Below are positions 1 through 10,559 of a stretch of 64,000 nucleotides of DNA, piece after piece; positions within the stretch are counted from its first letter, which is position 1; each line of letters opens with the position of its first letter. The translations under genes were made by a program, and so were the position numbers. Origin of the DNA: Gyrodactylus bullatarudis (lineage: Eukaryota; Platyhelminthes; Monogenea; Gyrodactylidea; Gyrodactylidae); contig SSNU01000244.1 in NCBI GenBank assembly GCA_012064415.1, positions 186,001-250,000 on the forward strand, written 5' to 3'. The notes beneath the pieces were generated by a model that was not told the origin of the DNA, searched no databases, and saw nothing but the letters and a program-made list of their open reading frames with translations.

Positions 1-266
1 TTTCAGTCATTTGTCAATTTATTTTGATAAAGAAGAACTCATTGATTTACTCATTTCATTGAAGAAAACATTGGTTGTAGATGAATAAAGTACTTGCAAC
101 TTGATGTTTTAACAGAAAAAAGTAATAAAGATAAGTAAATTTGTCGAATGATAGAGTACAAATATTTGATTTCAGTGTGAAATCAAATGGATTATCTAAT
201 AGTACTGCTTAAAGGAGATACACTTGTGTTGAGAGGAATAATAAAACAGGAAATTCATGGGAAAAA

Positions 267-272
267 TTTATT
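267..272 (-). terminator. poly(A) signal of the 330-755 gene
   Basis: TTTATT on the plus strand reads AATAAA on the minus strand, 58 bases after the stop codon. Confidence 0.55.
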
Positions 273-329
273 TATGCAATATTAAATAAAGAAAAAAACG
301 TAACATTTTTACAAAGGTATCTTTTACCC

Positions 330-755
330 TCAACTAAAGAGTCGTTCGAAAACAGATTTCATCAATTTAGCCTTTGGTCCGCCATAATTGATCGACATTC
401 TCTCGAGGACTTCTTTGTTATTGGTGCCGAGAGCCATGCCAATCCTGAGACTCCAAATAAAGTATTCATAATCCCTCAGGTCGTCTGGATTAAGGGTAAT
501 ACGAAAGACCTGATCATCTTGTAGGAATAAATATTTCATATTATCGCTGAGAATGTTCCCATATGGGCCATCAAATTCAGCAGCCAAATAATGAGCAAAT
601 GATTCGTTATTTGTAGATATTGAGGAAGACTTTCGAACTTTTTCCTTAAAGTCAATAAGGTCAGCTTCATAGTTGAGGGGTTCCCCGCGTCCTTCACACT
701 TGTCGACAAGAAGAGACAGGGTTACAGCAAAAATGATCAATGAAAATGAATGCAT
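330..755 (-). CDS. small secreted orphan protein, single exon
   Basis: A 141-aa protein that I do not recognise. Residues 1-22 form a clear signal peptide (hydrophobic core SLIIFAVTLSLLV, likely cut after CEG), so the product is probably secreted. The mature part is hydrophilic, about 119 aa, with no cysteine pairs, repeats or second membrane segment; its C-terminal half has alternating acidic and basic residues and probably folds as helices. The start is supported by promoter-like elements just upstream on the same strand (TATA-like at 822-829, CCAAT at 877-881) and by an AATAAA signal on the minus strand (267-272) 58 bases past the stop. It is the last of four codirectional minus-strand genes but has its own promoter signals. 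It looks like a real intronless gene of unknown function. Confidence 0.7.
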   Translation of the reverse strand: MHSFSLIIFAVTLSLLVDKCEGRGEPLNYEADLIDFKEKVRKSSSISTNNESFAHYLAAEFDGPYGNILSDNMKYLFLQDDQVFRITLNPDDLRDYEYFIWSLRIGMALGTNNKEVLERMSINYGGPKAKLMKSVFERLFS

Positions 756-821
756 TTGTAGTATGAGAGAGTCTTGAGATCTTTTTTGAAACTTTGAAAG
801 GAAACTGCATTGTACTGACAG

Positions 822-881
822 TTATATATGGGTTGGTCTCCCACGTTCATTGCTTGAAAAGCTTAAAATGCTTCTGATTGG
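822..881 (-). promoter_or_regulatory. TATA-like and CCAAT promoter elements
   Basis: On the minus strand a CATATATAAC stretch (822-829) lies 67 bases upstream of the ATG at 755, and a CCAATCAG box (877-881 core) lies about 50 bases further upstream. The same CCAATCAG word precedes the thioredoxin gene. The spacing suits transcription starting near 795-800. Confidence 0.5.
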
Positions 882-2355
882 TTAGACATAGAAAGATCTT
901 TTCTTTTAAAGGAAAAATTGAAAAGAATAAATAACTAGATAAAAGTTCATCTTCTTCATGTTGTACAAGTTTCCTTTTTGCAGTTGAAGAAAAAGTAGAG
1001 TCCAAATTCATTTATACACGAACGCTATTTTAATTAGAATTGTGAATTCGGTATTTTACGTAGTTACTTGTACTAATGTTGAAAATAGTAATTAGTAGGA
1101 CTTGAATATCCACTTTTAATATCATCACTATCTCTCTTCCACTTTGGATATTATTCCTGTGATCTGAATCATTTGTTGAATGAATAAATGGGGGTGAAAT
1201 GCATACTTTTCAAAACCTGTTTCATGGATAGGGGGAGGGGAATAGATGAAAGCGTATGTATCAGGTAGAAGAGAGTATGAGAAAAATGGTGAAAAAGACA
1301 AACACTTGTAATTTTTCAGATAACTAGGATAAAAATTTAATTGTACTGAAAGGGAGAAGATAAATTCCGATAGATTGATTGAAAATAAAGTTGGTTAATA
1401 TGTATGAAGATTTACAAAAAACCCATTTTTTCATCAAGAATACGAATAGGTTAAAAAGTTTTTGGAATCAAGATTGTTTTGCCTATCAATTGAAAAAAAT
1501 AGGATGGTCATTTTAAAATTTCGATTTCGTTTCAAAATTCCATTTTTTCGAGCTTTTAAAAATTTTTCAGATCCGCCATTTTAAAGGGATTTTGAATCAT
1601 AGAAATTTCATTGATTTTCAAGTAGTGAAATTGATCAAGAGATCAAAATTCAACGTGGAAACACTAATGAGATCAATCATTAAATCAGATTCAGAATAAT
1701 TTTTCTTTTTCAATTTCAATCCTGAAAAACTTCTTCTGGCTCTACTATCATGTCAATGCGATTTTTACGCCGAATCGAAATTTAAAAAAGGACCATAATT
1801 TTTTTCAATATGAGAAAATGAGGAAAAAGACAAACACTTTTAATTTTTCAGATAACTATAGGATAAAAATTTAATTGTACAGAAAGAGAGGACATAAACT
1901 CCGATAGATTGGAGAAACTCATTATATTCGAGGTTGAAATGAATTAAGCAAATTTGAACAAAAAAAGATCTTTATTTTTTCTCTATTGATAAAAATGATT
2001 GAAAAAGGTCTCATTTTCATGCCAAGTAATCGAAAATTATTCAAGATAACAGGAAAATAAAATCGACAAACCAAGATAAAATAGAGAAATATTGAACCCT
2101 GATAAGTTTTTGGTGTTATGAAGAACACACAAACAGGTTACAAAATTGTCCATAAAAATATTTTTTTAAATATCACACAACACGATAACTGATAATTGCA
2201 CAAGAGGTATCAGAAAGTTGAGTAAAATCATTATTGAAAAATATATAACATGTAATTCATGGTCTCTTGTTTTGAGAAAATTAGTTCAAATGAATAAATA
2301 AATAAATATATGAGTTATTAAAACACACGGGTGAACTGAGGAAAAGTTGTAAAAA
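882..2355. other. intergenic, with a direct repeat
   Basis: No coding exon is visible. A segment of about 110 bp at 1270-1385 recurs in the same orientation at 1809-1918 (both contain GACAAACACTT and CCGATAGATTG). Between them, 1502-1525 and 1773-1795 are roughly inverted (ATTTCGATTCG-type words), so this looks like a degenerate MITE inside a local duplication. Confidence 0.4.
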
Positions 2356-4034
2356 TTAAGAGAAGATATGTTCAACTTTAACTGGATCCTTGCATTCGTC
2401 GCCGGTAAGTCGTGACTCTTCAATGATATCAGTGGTCTTCTGGAAAATAAGGAGACATTTTGATATAAACTCATTCAACGCATTTTTAAATCTTACCGAA
2501 AAATAAAGCTAATTGATATGAAGTTGGGAATCTATAATTTTTCATCAAAAATTCGATACCTTGAAGATTTTTTTCGAATTCTACTCATGTTGTGTACTTT
2601 TACCATTTGAAGAAAATAAATTCAAAAAAAATTTTTTTTATAAAAAATATGATAATTTTTCAAATTTCGAATTCGGTTTTCTTGGCTTATTGTGATCCTG
2701 AAATCAACTTTTGATCACTCTCTCACTTTGAAATCAATAAAAAATTTCATTTCAAAGTTCGAGAAAATGAGAGTCTCGCGCCAAATTGAAATTTGAAAAA
2801 TTATCATATTTTTCATTAAAAAATTTTTTTTGAATTTATTTTCTTCAAATGGTAAAAGTACACATGAGTAGAATTCGAAAAAAATCTTCAAGGTATCGAA
2901 TTTTTGATGAAAAATTATAGATTCCCAACTTCATATCAACCAATTTTACAAAGATACAAATTCCTAAACCTCATTTTTGTTATCCAATGGAACTATCAAT
3001 TCTAAAACATTATTATTATTATTTTGTATCGAAGGCTATTTCGAAAATCTTAGCCTTGTATTTTACCATGAAGAGGGATATTATGGTGAAATTTGTAAAC
3101 TGATAGGGGGGATGGGATAGTGAAATGTGAAAAAAACATCATTTAACCATAACCACTTATACTCAAATTTTATTTTGAGCAACTCCTCAAGAATTTATTA
3201 CTTAATAGAGAGAAGTCACTAGAAATATGAGAAATCAGTTAAAGTAGAATTATTGGATATAAGAGAAGATGAACTCACATTTTTAAATCTAATCAAAGTT
3301 GGTATTTCAGTAAGCTTGTAGATTAGATGTTTTCTGAAAACATTTTCCGAGCTCTTCCACATTGCCTTATCCCCGGTTTCTATCGCAATAAAGTAAACAT
3401 TTTCCTTTTCTTTCAGTTTTTCCTCAATGATTGGATCAGCTAGGATTGAAAATTAATTAATCATAACTTATAACAAGGACAGTAAATTTGCGATTTTAGC
3501 TATGTTGCTTGTTTCCATTTCCTCATTTGAAAAATATAAAATTTTGATTACTAACATTGCTAGTAACCAAGATAAATTTGCGATTTTTTCCTTACTCTTC
3601 TTCTTGGCATAAAAAATAAATTCTTACTATAGTAATTGTCTAAGTAAGCCTTTTCATTTACCTAAAATACTTGATTATTAAATTTAAGCAATTTTGCGAA
3701 ATTTCGTCCAAGGGATTTTAGATACAATTGCGAGAACTTAAGTTGATTGCTAATCAAAATCCGAATATGTAGAAGATTTTTTTTGGGTGTCATAGATTCT
3801 CAACTTTAATCAAAACTCTAATCTCATGTTAGAGGTCTGGTAACATGAGATTTTAATGGTTACATTAATACTCAGTGAGTATTACTCACCCTGTCTGCAA
3901 TCACTGCACCAGGAATCACCGTTTACTTCCAACGAGCCAAAGAAGTAGATTACAATGATATCGTCTTCTTTTATTTTCTCTCTAAGACAGGCCTCCAAAT
4001 CTTCAAGAGTTTGGACATAATTTTGCTTTGTAGT
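2356..4034 (-). CDS. TXNDC17: TXNDC17/TRP14-like thioredoxin-related protein, first exon unresolved
   Basis: Three exons read in frame on the minus strand: 3890-4034, 3279-3439 and 2356-2439 (stop TAA at 2356-2358). Together they give a 129-residue DUF953 protein. The diagnostic site is WCSDC, matching the WCPDC redox motif of TXNDC17/TRP14, preceded by a YFFGS strand and followed by ADPIIEE, as in the family. The middle exon holds the WKSSENVFR and EIPTLIRF segments, the latter with the cis-proline. TRP14 is a cytosolic disulfide reductase of the thioredoxin system. Introns are 460 and 839 bp; the larger one holds an inverted-repeat MITE. The first exon, which should supply Met and roughly 5-10 residues, was not found: the acceptor at 4034 is good (TTTATTTAG), but no upstream ATG exon in the right phase convinced me. 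Confidence 0.85.
2508..2948. repeat. inverted-repeat MITE (family A) in a TXNDC17 intron
   Basis: Arms of about 165 bp (2508-2675 and 2785-2948) are near-perfect inverted copies around a short centre. The outer ends read AATTGATATGAAGTTGGGAA and its complement. A diverged relative sits at 61010-61290. It has no coding capacity and is a non-autonomous DNA transposon or foldback element. Confidence 0.8.
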
Positions 4035-4395
4035 CTAAATAAAAAACAAGGTATTCAAATAAATTTTGAATGCAAGGTTGAAAAGCGATTTGAAAGAAAG
4101 ACATCTCAAGTCAATAGTAAAAATCAATTTTATTTTTGTCAAATCTTTTTTGAAAATTTTGAATATTTTTATACTATAATAATAGCTGATTCACAGGTTT
4201 AATTAACTCTTGTGTAATTACAGTTTATAGATTCATTTTACGGGGAGGGGGAGGCGAGCATGTAAAGAAGACTAAAAAAATGATTATACTTTTCTATAAA
4301 TAATAATAATACAGATAATAAATGCAGATCAAATCAAAAATTGTTATTTAGTGAGGGTCTGTCGTGAATTAGAAAAGAGGGGAGATAGTGACAAT

Positions 4396-4401
4396 TTTAT
4401 T
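4396..4401 (-). terminator. poly(A) signal of the RAD54L2-like gene
   Basis: AATAAA on the minus strand, 71 bases past the stop at 4472. Confidence 0.5.
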
Positions 4402-4471
4402 CCTGTTGCTAAAAAAATAGTTTATAATAATCATCTTGGCTAGTTTTGAAGTAAAATAAGAGATTTAGAAT

Positions 4472-7400
4472 TTAAAAGGATGTTGGAAAAACAGAGTCAT
4501 TGGTTGGATGGGCTGAATTTTTATTGTCATCCGGAATCATTGATTCGTTATATTGTAAATGATCGTCGACTAGCTGAGGGTAATAGGAATAGGCAGTATT
4601 TCCCTGGAGATTATTGTTGTCAAGGGTTGACTGGGGTTGATTTGATGAAATGTACGTGGGTATGTTACCGTAAAAGGCTGTTTGATTATTCATGACCATT
4701 TGAGAGGCATAATCAAAGTATTCATTGTTGTTGTTGTGGCCCAAGTGTTGATAGATTTGAGGATTCGAGGAAGTGGACAGGTGAGAATTTTGGAGGACTT
4801 GCTTTCTCTTAGAGGAAGATGATCCGCCATTTGCCCGCCTGTTAATGTTATCTTCAATGTAACGTTTGCGGGCTGCTTCAATTTCTCTTTGGAACATTTT
4901 GACACGTTCTTGCTTCTCTTGCTCTCTCATTGCCTGTATGACTGGATTGAATTTCTCGGGATCGATTACAATCCCGTTATCATGACGCTTTCTAGATCGA
5001 GATAGAATACCAGGAGATGAACGAGAGGTTTCCTCAGGGATTGTGGACCATTTGTAACTAGAAAAATGGATAAAGTTTATCAAAAAGACCCAGGGTATTA
5101 TTTGAGACTATTGAGACTTATAAAGCTAATTCATTCTGGTCTTAGTTTATAATATTCTTTATAACATACGGTCTTGTATGTTCTTGAAGGTCGGCAAAAG
5201 ATGCAAGGTTTGCTTGTCTCTGGAGATTCTGGATGTGATGAATAGAGTTGAAATTGTTCTTATGAAATTGATTGGCAGCCTGATATTTGCTGTTGGCGCG
5301 TTTCTCAATCTCAAAATTTTGTCTGGCAAGTTGCTTTTCAACCTTGGTGAGACTACATTCTTTTCTATCAATCAAGAGACTTTCATGGGTGAAGGGTATC
5401 TGGAAAAAAAACGAATTTTATCATCAAGCGGAAAAGTTTTACTCGTTATATTGTGTTAGATCCTTGATTTAAACATTTTAAAACCAATCAGCAACATTTT
5501 TGATATTCTGTTACAATTGACTGATCAAAATCATCACGCCTTATATGTGAGCAAGGTTTAATATCAAATATATATTGATGTTTAACGTGCATTTAATTTA
5601 TGGTATTTGAGTGCTTTATTTTCGATGAAGCTTGTTATTAGATATATTTTTATAACTAATTTTGATGCCCAGGAATTCAATAAAAATGGGATCAATCAAG
5701 TGCAATTATTAAAAATTACTACTAATCAGTTAATGAATATAACATGTGAAAATTTGATACATGAATGTAAACCTAATTGACATGAAGATGAGAATTTACT
5801 ATTTTTACGGATTCACAGAAAAAAATATTTTTTTGAATTCTAAAACGGAATGAGCTAATAAGATGTGGATATTCGAAAAATTCCAAAAAAAAATCAATCT
5901 GACCAATGTACCAAATTTCCATTTTTTTCAACTTTTGAACCCAAAATTTTTATCGATTTCGATGATTCGAAGCAGTTAAGTACTTATATTAGGGATCAAA
6001 ATTAGACGAAAAATTTGAATTTGGCCCTAGAGATAGCGAAGATCTTACTGTTTCCGAGAAAAAGTTAAACTTTCAGATTTTGGATAATCTTCGAAATTCA
6101 AAAAGCGGCCAAATTTTGGTCAGATTGAATTTTTTTCGGAATTTCTTCGTCTTATTAGCTCATTACGTTTTAGAATTCAAAAAATAATTTTTTTCTGTGA
6201 GTCCGGAGAAAAATATTGAGTTTCTTGTAAAAATTCTCATCTACATGTCAATTAGGTTTACATTCAATGTATGAATGTATGATGAAAATCAGCGTTTAAA
6301 AACATACCTTTGTAATCCAGTTCAGATTTCGCTCAATAACATTGTCGAGAACATGATCGCCATTGGAAATAGTTTTGCATGTATCCAAATCGGACTCCTT
6401 CAGAGTCGGCATTTCGACATCATCATATTGACATAGAATTTCGACTTGTGATCGTGTAAACTGCTGAGTAGGATTAGATTCGTCGACAACTCGATCGGAC
6501 ATACTCTGCTTTGTTACTTGGCGATCGTAAATTTTCCTCTCCATGGTGTTGTCAGTGACCAGACGGTATATGTAGCATTTTTTTTTCTGCCCATAACGAT
6601 ATACACGACAGACAGCCTGACAATCATGGCATGGATTCCAACTTGCATCAAATACAACAACTCGATTGGCTCCAATTAGATTAATGCCAAGACAACCAGC
6701 TCTGCAAGTGAAAAAGGTTTTATTATATGAATTCATGAGGTGTAAAGTTGAAATCAAAATAGAAAGTAAAAACAAACCTTGTAGAAATGAGGAACAGTCT
6801 CAGGGAACCCTTGAGATCATTAAACATGCGTATTTGACGTTCTCTCTCACTTGCCGGAGTAGATCCATCGAGCCCTGTACAATTGAATTGGATGAATATT
6901 AGATGTGATTGAATATTTCGAAACTCACTAAAATAATTGAGATTTTTCCTCCAGTAACTTTCTTCGTTATCATCTTCTTTATTCTAAAATAAAACCAATA
7001 AAAACCAAAAGGAGTGAGGATTATCATAAAATCTTACCGTTGGTTCTAGAATCTTTCTATTTTTGAGGAAGCTCTCGATCAAGTCCAATGTAAAAAGACT
7101 TTGAGAAAATACCAACATACGATCCCCAGCTTTGAGGCATTCATCAAGAAGTTCCATAAGAATGAGCATTTTACCACTGTACTCAAGGCATCCATCAGAA
7201 TAGACTTGATCAACACCTTTGGAATCCTTGAAGCACCATGTATCTATTTCTCTAGCCCAATCGTAAGTGCCGGTACTCTGGAGGGTGGCTATTTGAGAAA
7301 AAAACATTTTTGCATCGATAATGGGTCCTTTGGGTTTAAAATTTGAAAGACAATTGACAGGTAATTTATTCCGAGAAGTTGAACAAATACTTTTTGCTAC

Positions 7401-9827
7401 TTCACAAGCAATATCTGAGGATAAGGAAGTTTGAATATGGGGAAGACTATCGTTAATATTGGCTATACTGTGAGGTATAATAGGGTTTACAAGGATGGGA
7501 GTCTGAGGCGAATCCTGATCATCTTGGTTTGCCTGTTCCAGGAATCCCGAAACTTCAGGGAAGATGATGGAAGTGTCAAGTTGAATGGACTCTTCCTCTA
7601 AATTGTTAAAAGCTTGAGAATCAGTATTTGTGCAAGAGGATTCTGAGATTTTTGGACTATCAATGTTGACAGATATTTTTCTTGATTGTTTTTTCTTTCC
7701 TGGCTCTTTGGAAGAATTTGTAGGGTTGGCGAAAAATCCTTCAATGTCGAAATCATCTTCTTTATGTTCTTCCATCGCTCTGCGCAGAATATCTGGATGA
7801 TTCCATATCTAAAAAATTGTTAAATTTTAACAGTTACTTGCAAGTATGTATGTGTTTATTTTCAACTTACTTTACAGCACATAGCGTACGTCTTTAGAAT
7901 GCTATTAGAACCATAACCCAAACTTCCACTGTTGTTGATAAATTCCATAAACTTTGAATATAACTTCCTTTGAATGTTGGACATTTTGATGAGAAGGACA
8001 ACTTCTGTCTTTTCAGGAAGACTTGCCTTCAGGACCATGTGACTTCGACGTTGGACCAAACCTTGGAGAAGTTCGTGCAAGACATGGGCTCTACCCTGCA
8101 TAATTTTTCGATCTTGTTCAGTACTATCTGCACACTGACCATTTTCGATAGGTCTCTGGAACATGGAGGTAAACTCTTGCTTAGTGCCAAGATATTTGGG
8201 TCGCACAAAATCCACCATGCACCAATATTCCAAAAGATTGTTTTGCAAGGGATAACCAGTCAGGACAACTCTTCGCCTGTAATTTTTTTAAATGTTTGAA
8301 TTAAATATTATTATTGCCGTGTTAAGAGACTAACTTTGTTTTCATTGATTTGAGAGCCTTGGAGATGGTAGCCTCACTATTCTTGATTCTATGACCTTCG
8401 TCGCAGATCACGACCTGAGGGCCAGGATCGATCAGAGCTGCATAAATTTCTAAAGAATTTAAAAATTATTTCGGGAGATTTTAGTTTAGCCAGTTGAATT
8501 ACCTTCATACACGTTAATCTTCTTTTTAATAGGTTGGCTGTCCTCTTCGTTGTCGCTTTGATCTATGGATTTCTTGCGTCGCTTCTTCTTCTTGGGTTTT
8601 TCCTCTTCAGTACTATCGGGATCATTCTCATGAATGACAAAACTATTTTTATTCTTTGGAAAGGCAAGCAGACGAAACATTTCATATCCAATCAGTAAGA
8701 CACCCTTGTTTACATACCATGAGTGAAGGACTTCGTATCTCGAATTGAAATTCTTGTGAGTGTCACATATTATGTAAACCTCAAAATTTCTATTATATTG
8801 AAGGTCAGACTTTCTGGGTTTTTTATCCTCTTTTTGTTCGTCTTCACTCGAGGTTTCCTCGCAAACTTTGCCTTTCCTTCTGGGAAGCCAGCGATCAAAC
8901 TCGAGTTTCCAATTCTGAAAGAAGAATTTTAAAAGAATATTTCAGTTAAAAAGGCATTAATCTTACCTGTATTGTATTGATTGGCAGGATGATGAGAACT
9001 CTTTCAGCATTACAACATCGGAAGAGTATATCAATAAAAGTGACTACTTGAATGGTTTTACCCAAACCCATACTGTGAGCCAGAATACAACCAAAGCCTT
9101 CATTTTGATTGAACGAATTCAAATTTTCAACAACATTTTCAAACATGAACCTAACACCACTGACTTGATGTGGTTTGATAATGGGGACTAGATGATCTGC
9201 TAAATATATTCCAGGTTCGTCTTTCTTTTTGTTCTTGTTGATAAGAATTTTTCCACTTGAATCAGGGACATTTTGAGCATCTTGAATTTCACAAATTTCT
9301 GTTTCAATAATCTCTGGTTCGTCGTCTTCAGATTCATGTTCATATAACTCAATCACAGCCGAGTCCTAGAACGTAATTTATTAAAATATAGAGTAATTTA
9401 CAGTAATTGAATTGTAGTCAAAATCTTCTACTATAATAGCATGATCAGCAGTAATTCCCTCGCGAGGAAGAGGAAGAAATTTCTTATTGAAAAGATTCTG
9501 AGAAGCACATTTTGGTTCAGTTTGGCTAAAGGAATGAAATAGAACAGATATCCGACATACTCAGTAATAATGATTTCAAAATCGTTGTTTCCCTGATCAT
9601 AATTCATTCTCTTCTGACGGTCAAGCTCAGCTTGTTGAATAGCTCTAGTTTCAGCATTCACATTGGCTTCATTGAATTGTCTAAAGATGTATTTTTATTA
9701 AAGTATCAACTAACTTGATATTTTTACGCGAGAAATTTTGCTTTCTTTTGCATTTGAAGCTAGATTTATCTCCTTTTTCTTCTTGAGGAGAATGAGAAGA
9801 TTTTGCTTTCTCCGAGTCTTCCGTCAT
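4472..9827 (-). CDS. RAD54L2: RAD54L2/ARIP4-type SNF2 helicase
   Basis: Thirteen exons splice in frame to 1273 aa (human ARIP4 is longer): 9715-9827, 9561-9680, 9402-9525, 8967-9365, 8503-8914, 8335-8449, 7871-8276, 7038-7808, 6929-6983, 6778-6874, 6308-6701, 5170-5399, 4472-5057. It is an ATP-driven nuclear remodeller of the Rad54-like SNF2 group. Visible motifs: Walker A GLGKT (about 219-223), DEGH box (406-409), TGYPLQNNLLEYWCMVDFV, then helicase C with STRAGCLGINLIGANR and QAVCRVYRYGQKK (about 900-911). The TGYPLQNN form and the ITK.PF.HESLLI.RK segment after the helicase point to ARIP4 rather than ATRX. A Lys-rich, acidic insert lies between motifs Ia and II. The Asn/Gln/Ser-rich tail is lineage-specific. 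The ATG at 9827 follows an in-frame stop. Most introns are 34-76 bp; one of 908 bp holds a MITE. Confidence 0.93.
5400..6307 (-). other. 908-bp intron of the RAD54L2-like gene, enlarged by a MITE
   Basis: All other introns of this gene are 34-112 bp. This one, between the exons at 6308-6701 and 5170-5399, is large because it contains the family B element at about 5772-6256. The flanking exons remain in frame (ITK joined to IPFTHES), so splicing should remove the element. Confidence 0.8.
5772..6256. repeat. inverted-repeat MITE (family B), full copy
   Basis: The termini read CCTAATTGACATGAAGATGA and its complement, and the arms of about 150 bp pair across the element. The family is the commonest repeat here: a full copy at 37868-38582, internal or degenerate copies at about 16900-17270, 33935-34225 and 54540-54820, and end fragments near 36213, 36812, 39772 and 49618. 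Confidence 0.8.
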
Positions 9828-10075
9828 CGAGATGATTTACGGATCGGACATGAAATAATCTAATTTTAATACTTTTGATTTTTAAGAACAGTTTACAAAT
9901 AAAAACAAGAGTAAGCGTGAAAGTTTGAAAGTTACTGTATTCGTGTTTTAATGAACGAAGTACCTCTAAATTTGCAATGCTAACTGTATTCGAACTTCCT
10001 ACTTTCCTACTATTGTATTTTTTTAAGGCCACCATCTATAAGTAATAAGCATTATTGAGATGAAATTAATTCTTA

Positions 10076-10081
10076 TTTATT
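10076..10081 (-). terminator. poly(A) signal of the thioredoxin gene
   Basis: AATAAA on the minus strand begins only two bases after the stop codon at 10084-10086, implying a very short 3' UTR and leaving about 230 bp to the helicase start codon. Confidence 0.5.
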
Positions 10082-10083
10082 AT

Positions 10084-10486
10084 CTATTTATGTTTGTTGA
10101 TAAATTCCTTGAGTTTGTCAGCGTTAGCTCCAGAAAATTCATCGACTAAGGCTTTGTTTTTGAAGAATTTGAATGTAGGCATGCAATTGATTTCATTTTC
10201 TGCAGCGACATCCTGAAAGAAAATATTATAGACTTATTAAGAGTGATTCATCTGTAAACTCACTGCACATTCATCAACATCAACTTTGATGAAGACGACA
10301 TCTGGAAATTGATCAGCCATTTTAACGAACTCAGGTCCGATTTGTTTACAGGGTCCGCACCATGTAGCTGTGAAATCCACAGCAACTAGCTTTCCTCCGG
10401 CATTCTCAAGTGTTTCATCCCACTCTTTCTAAAAGTCAAATTAACCAAGGAGAATAGCCTACCTTGCTTTTAATTTCCTTAACCAT
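10084..10486 (-). CDS. TXN: thioredoxin
   Basis: Three exons (10463-10486, 10264-10428, 10084-10212) encode a 105-aa cytosolic thioredoxin, the normal length. The active site is WCGPC at residues 31-35 after the VAVDFTAT strand, and the cis-proline is P75 in CMPTF. There is no signal or targeting peptide. It reduces protein disulfides using electrons from thioredoxin reductase. The introns are tiny (34 and 51 bp) and GT-AG. An AATAAA signal follows almost directly on the stop, and a CCAATCAG box lies about 65 bp upstream (10551-10555 core). It is the most upstream of the four codirectional minus-strand genes. The TRP14-like gene, another thioredoxin-system member, lies at the far end of the same cluster. 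Confidence 0.96.
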
Positions 10487-10550
10487 TTTTGTGAACAAAT
10501 GAGAATTTTTACATATCGAGAAATGTTATCCAAATTCCACTATCATTCTG

Positions 10551-10555
10551 ATTGG
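10551..10555 (-). promoter_or_regulatory. CCAAT box upstream of thioredoxin
   Basis: CCAATCAG on the minus strand about 65 bp upstream of the ATG, matching the box before the 330-755 gene. No clear TATA box is seen here. Confidence 0.4.
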
Positions 10556-10559
10556 TTGA

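Noticed and set aside
4690..4905. Alternative-frame ORFs opposite or within the last RAD54L2 exon
   Set aside because: They overlap the established coding exon in other frames.
9766..10035. Minus-strand frame starting MVALKKYNSRK just after thioredoxin, as a first exon of the helicase
   Set aside because: It is directly preceded by an AG, but I found no splice that joins it in phase to the MTEDSEK start exon, and its later part reads like noncoding DNA.
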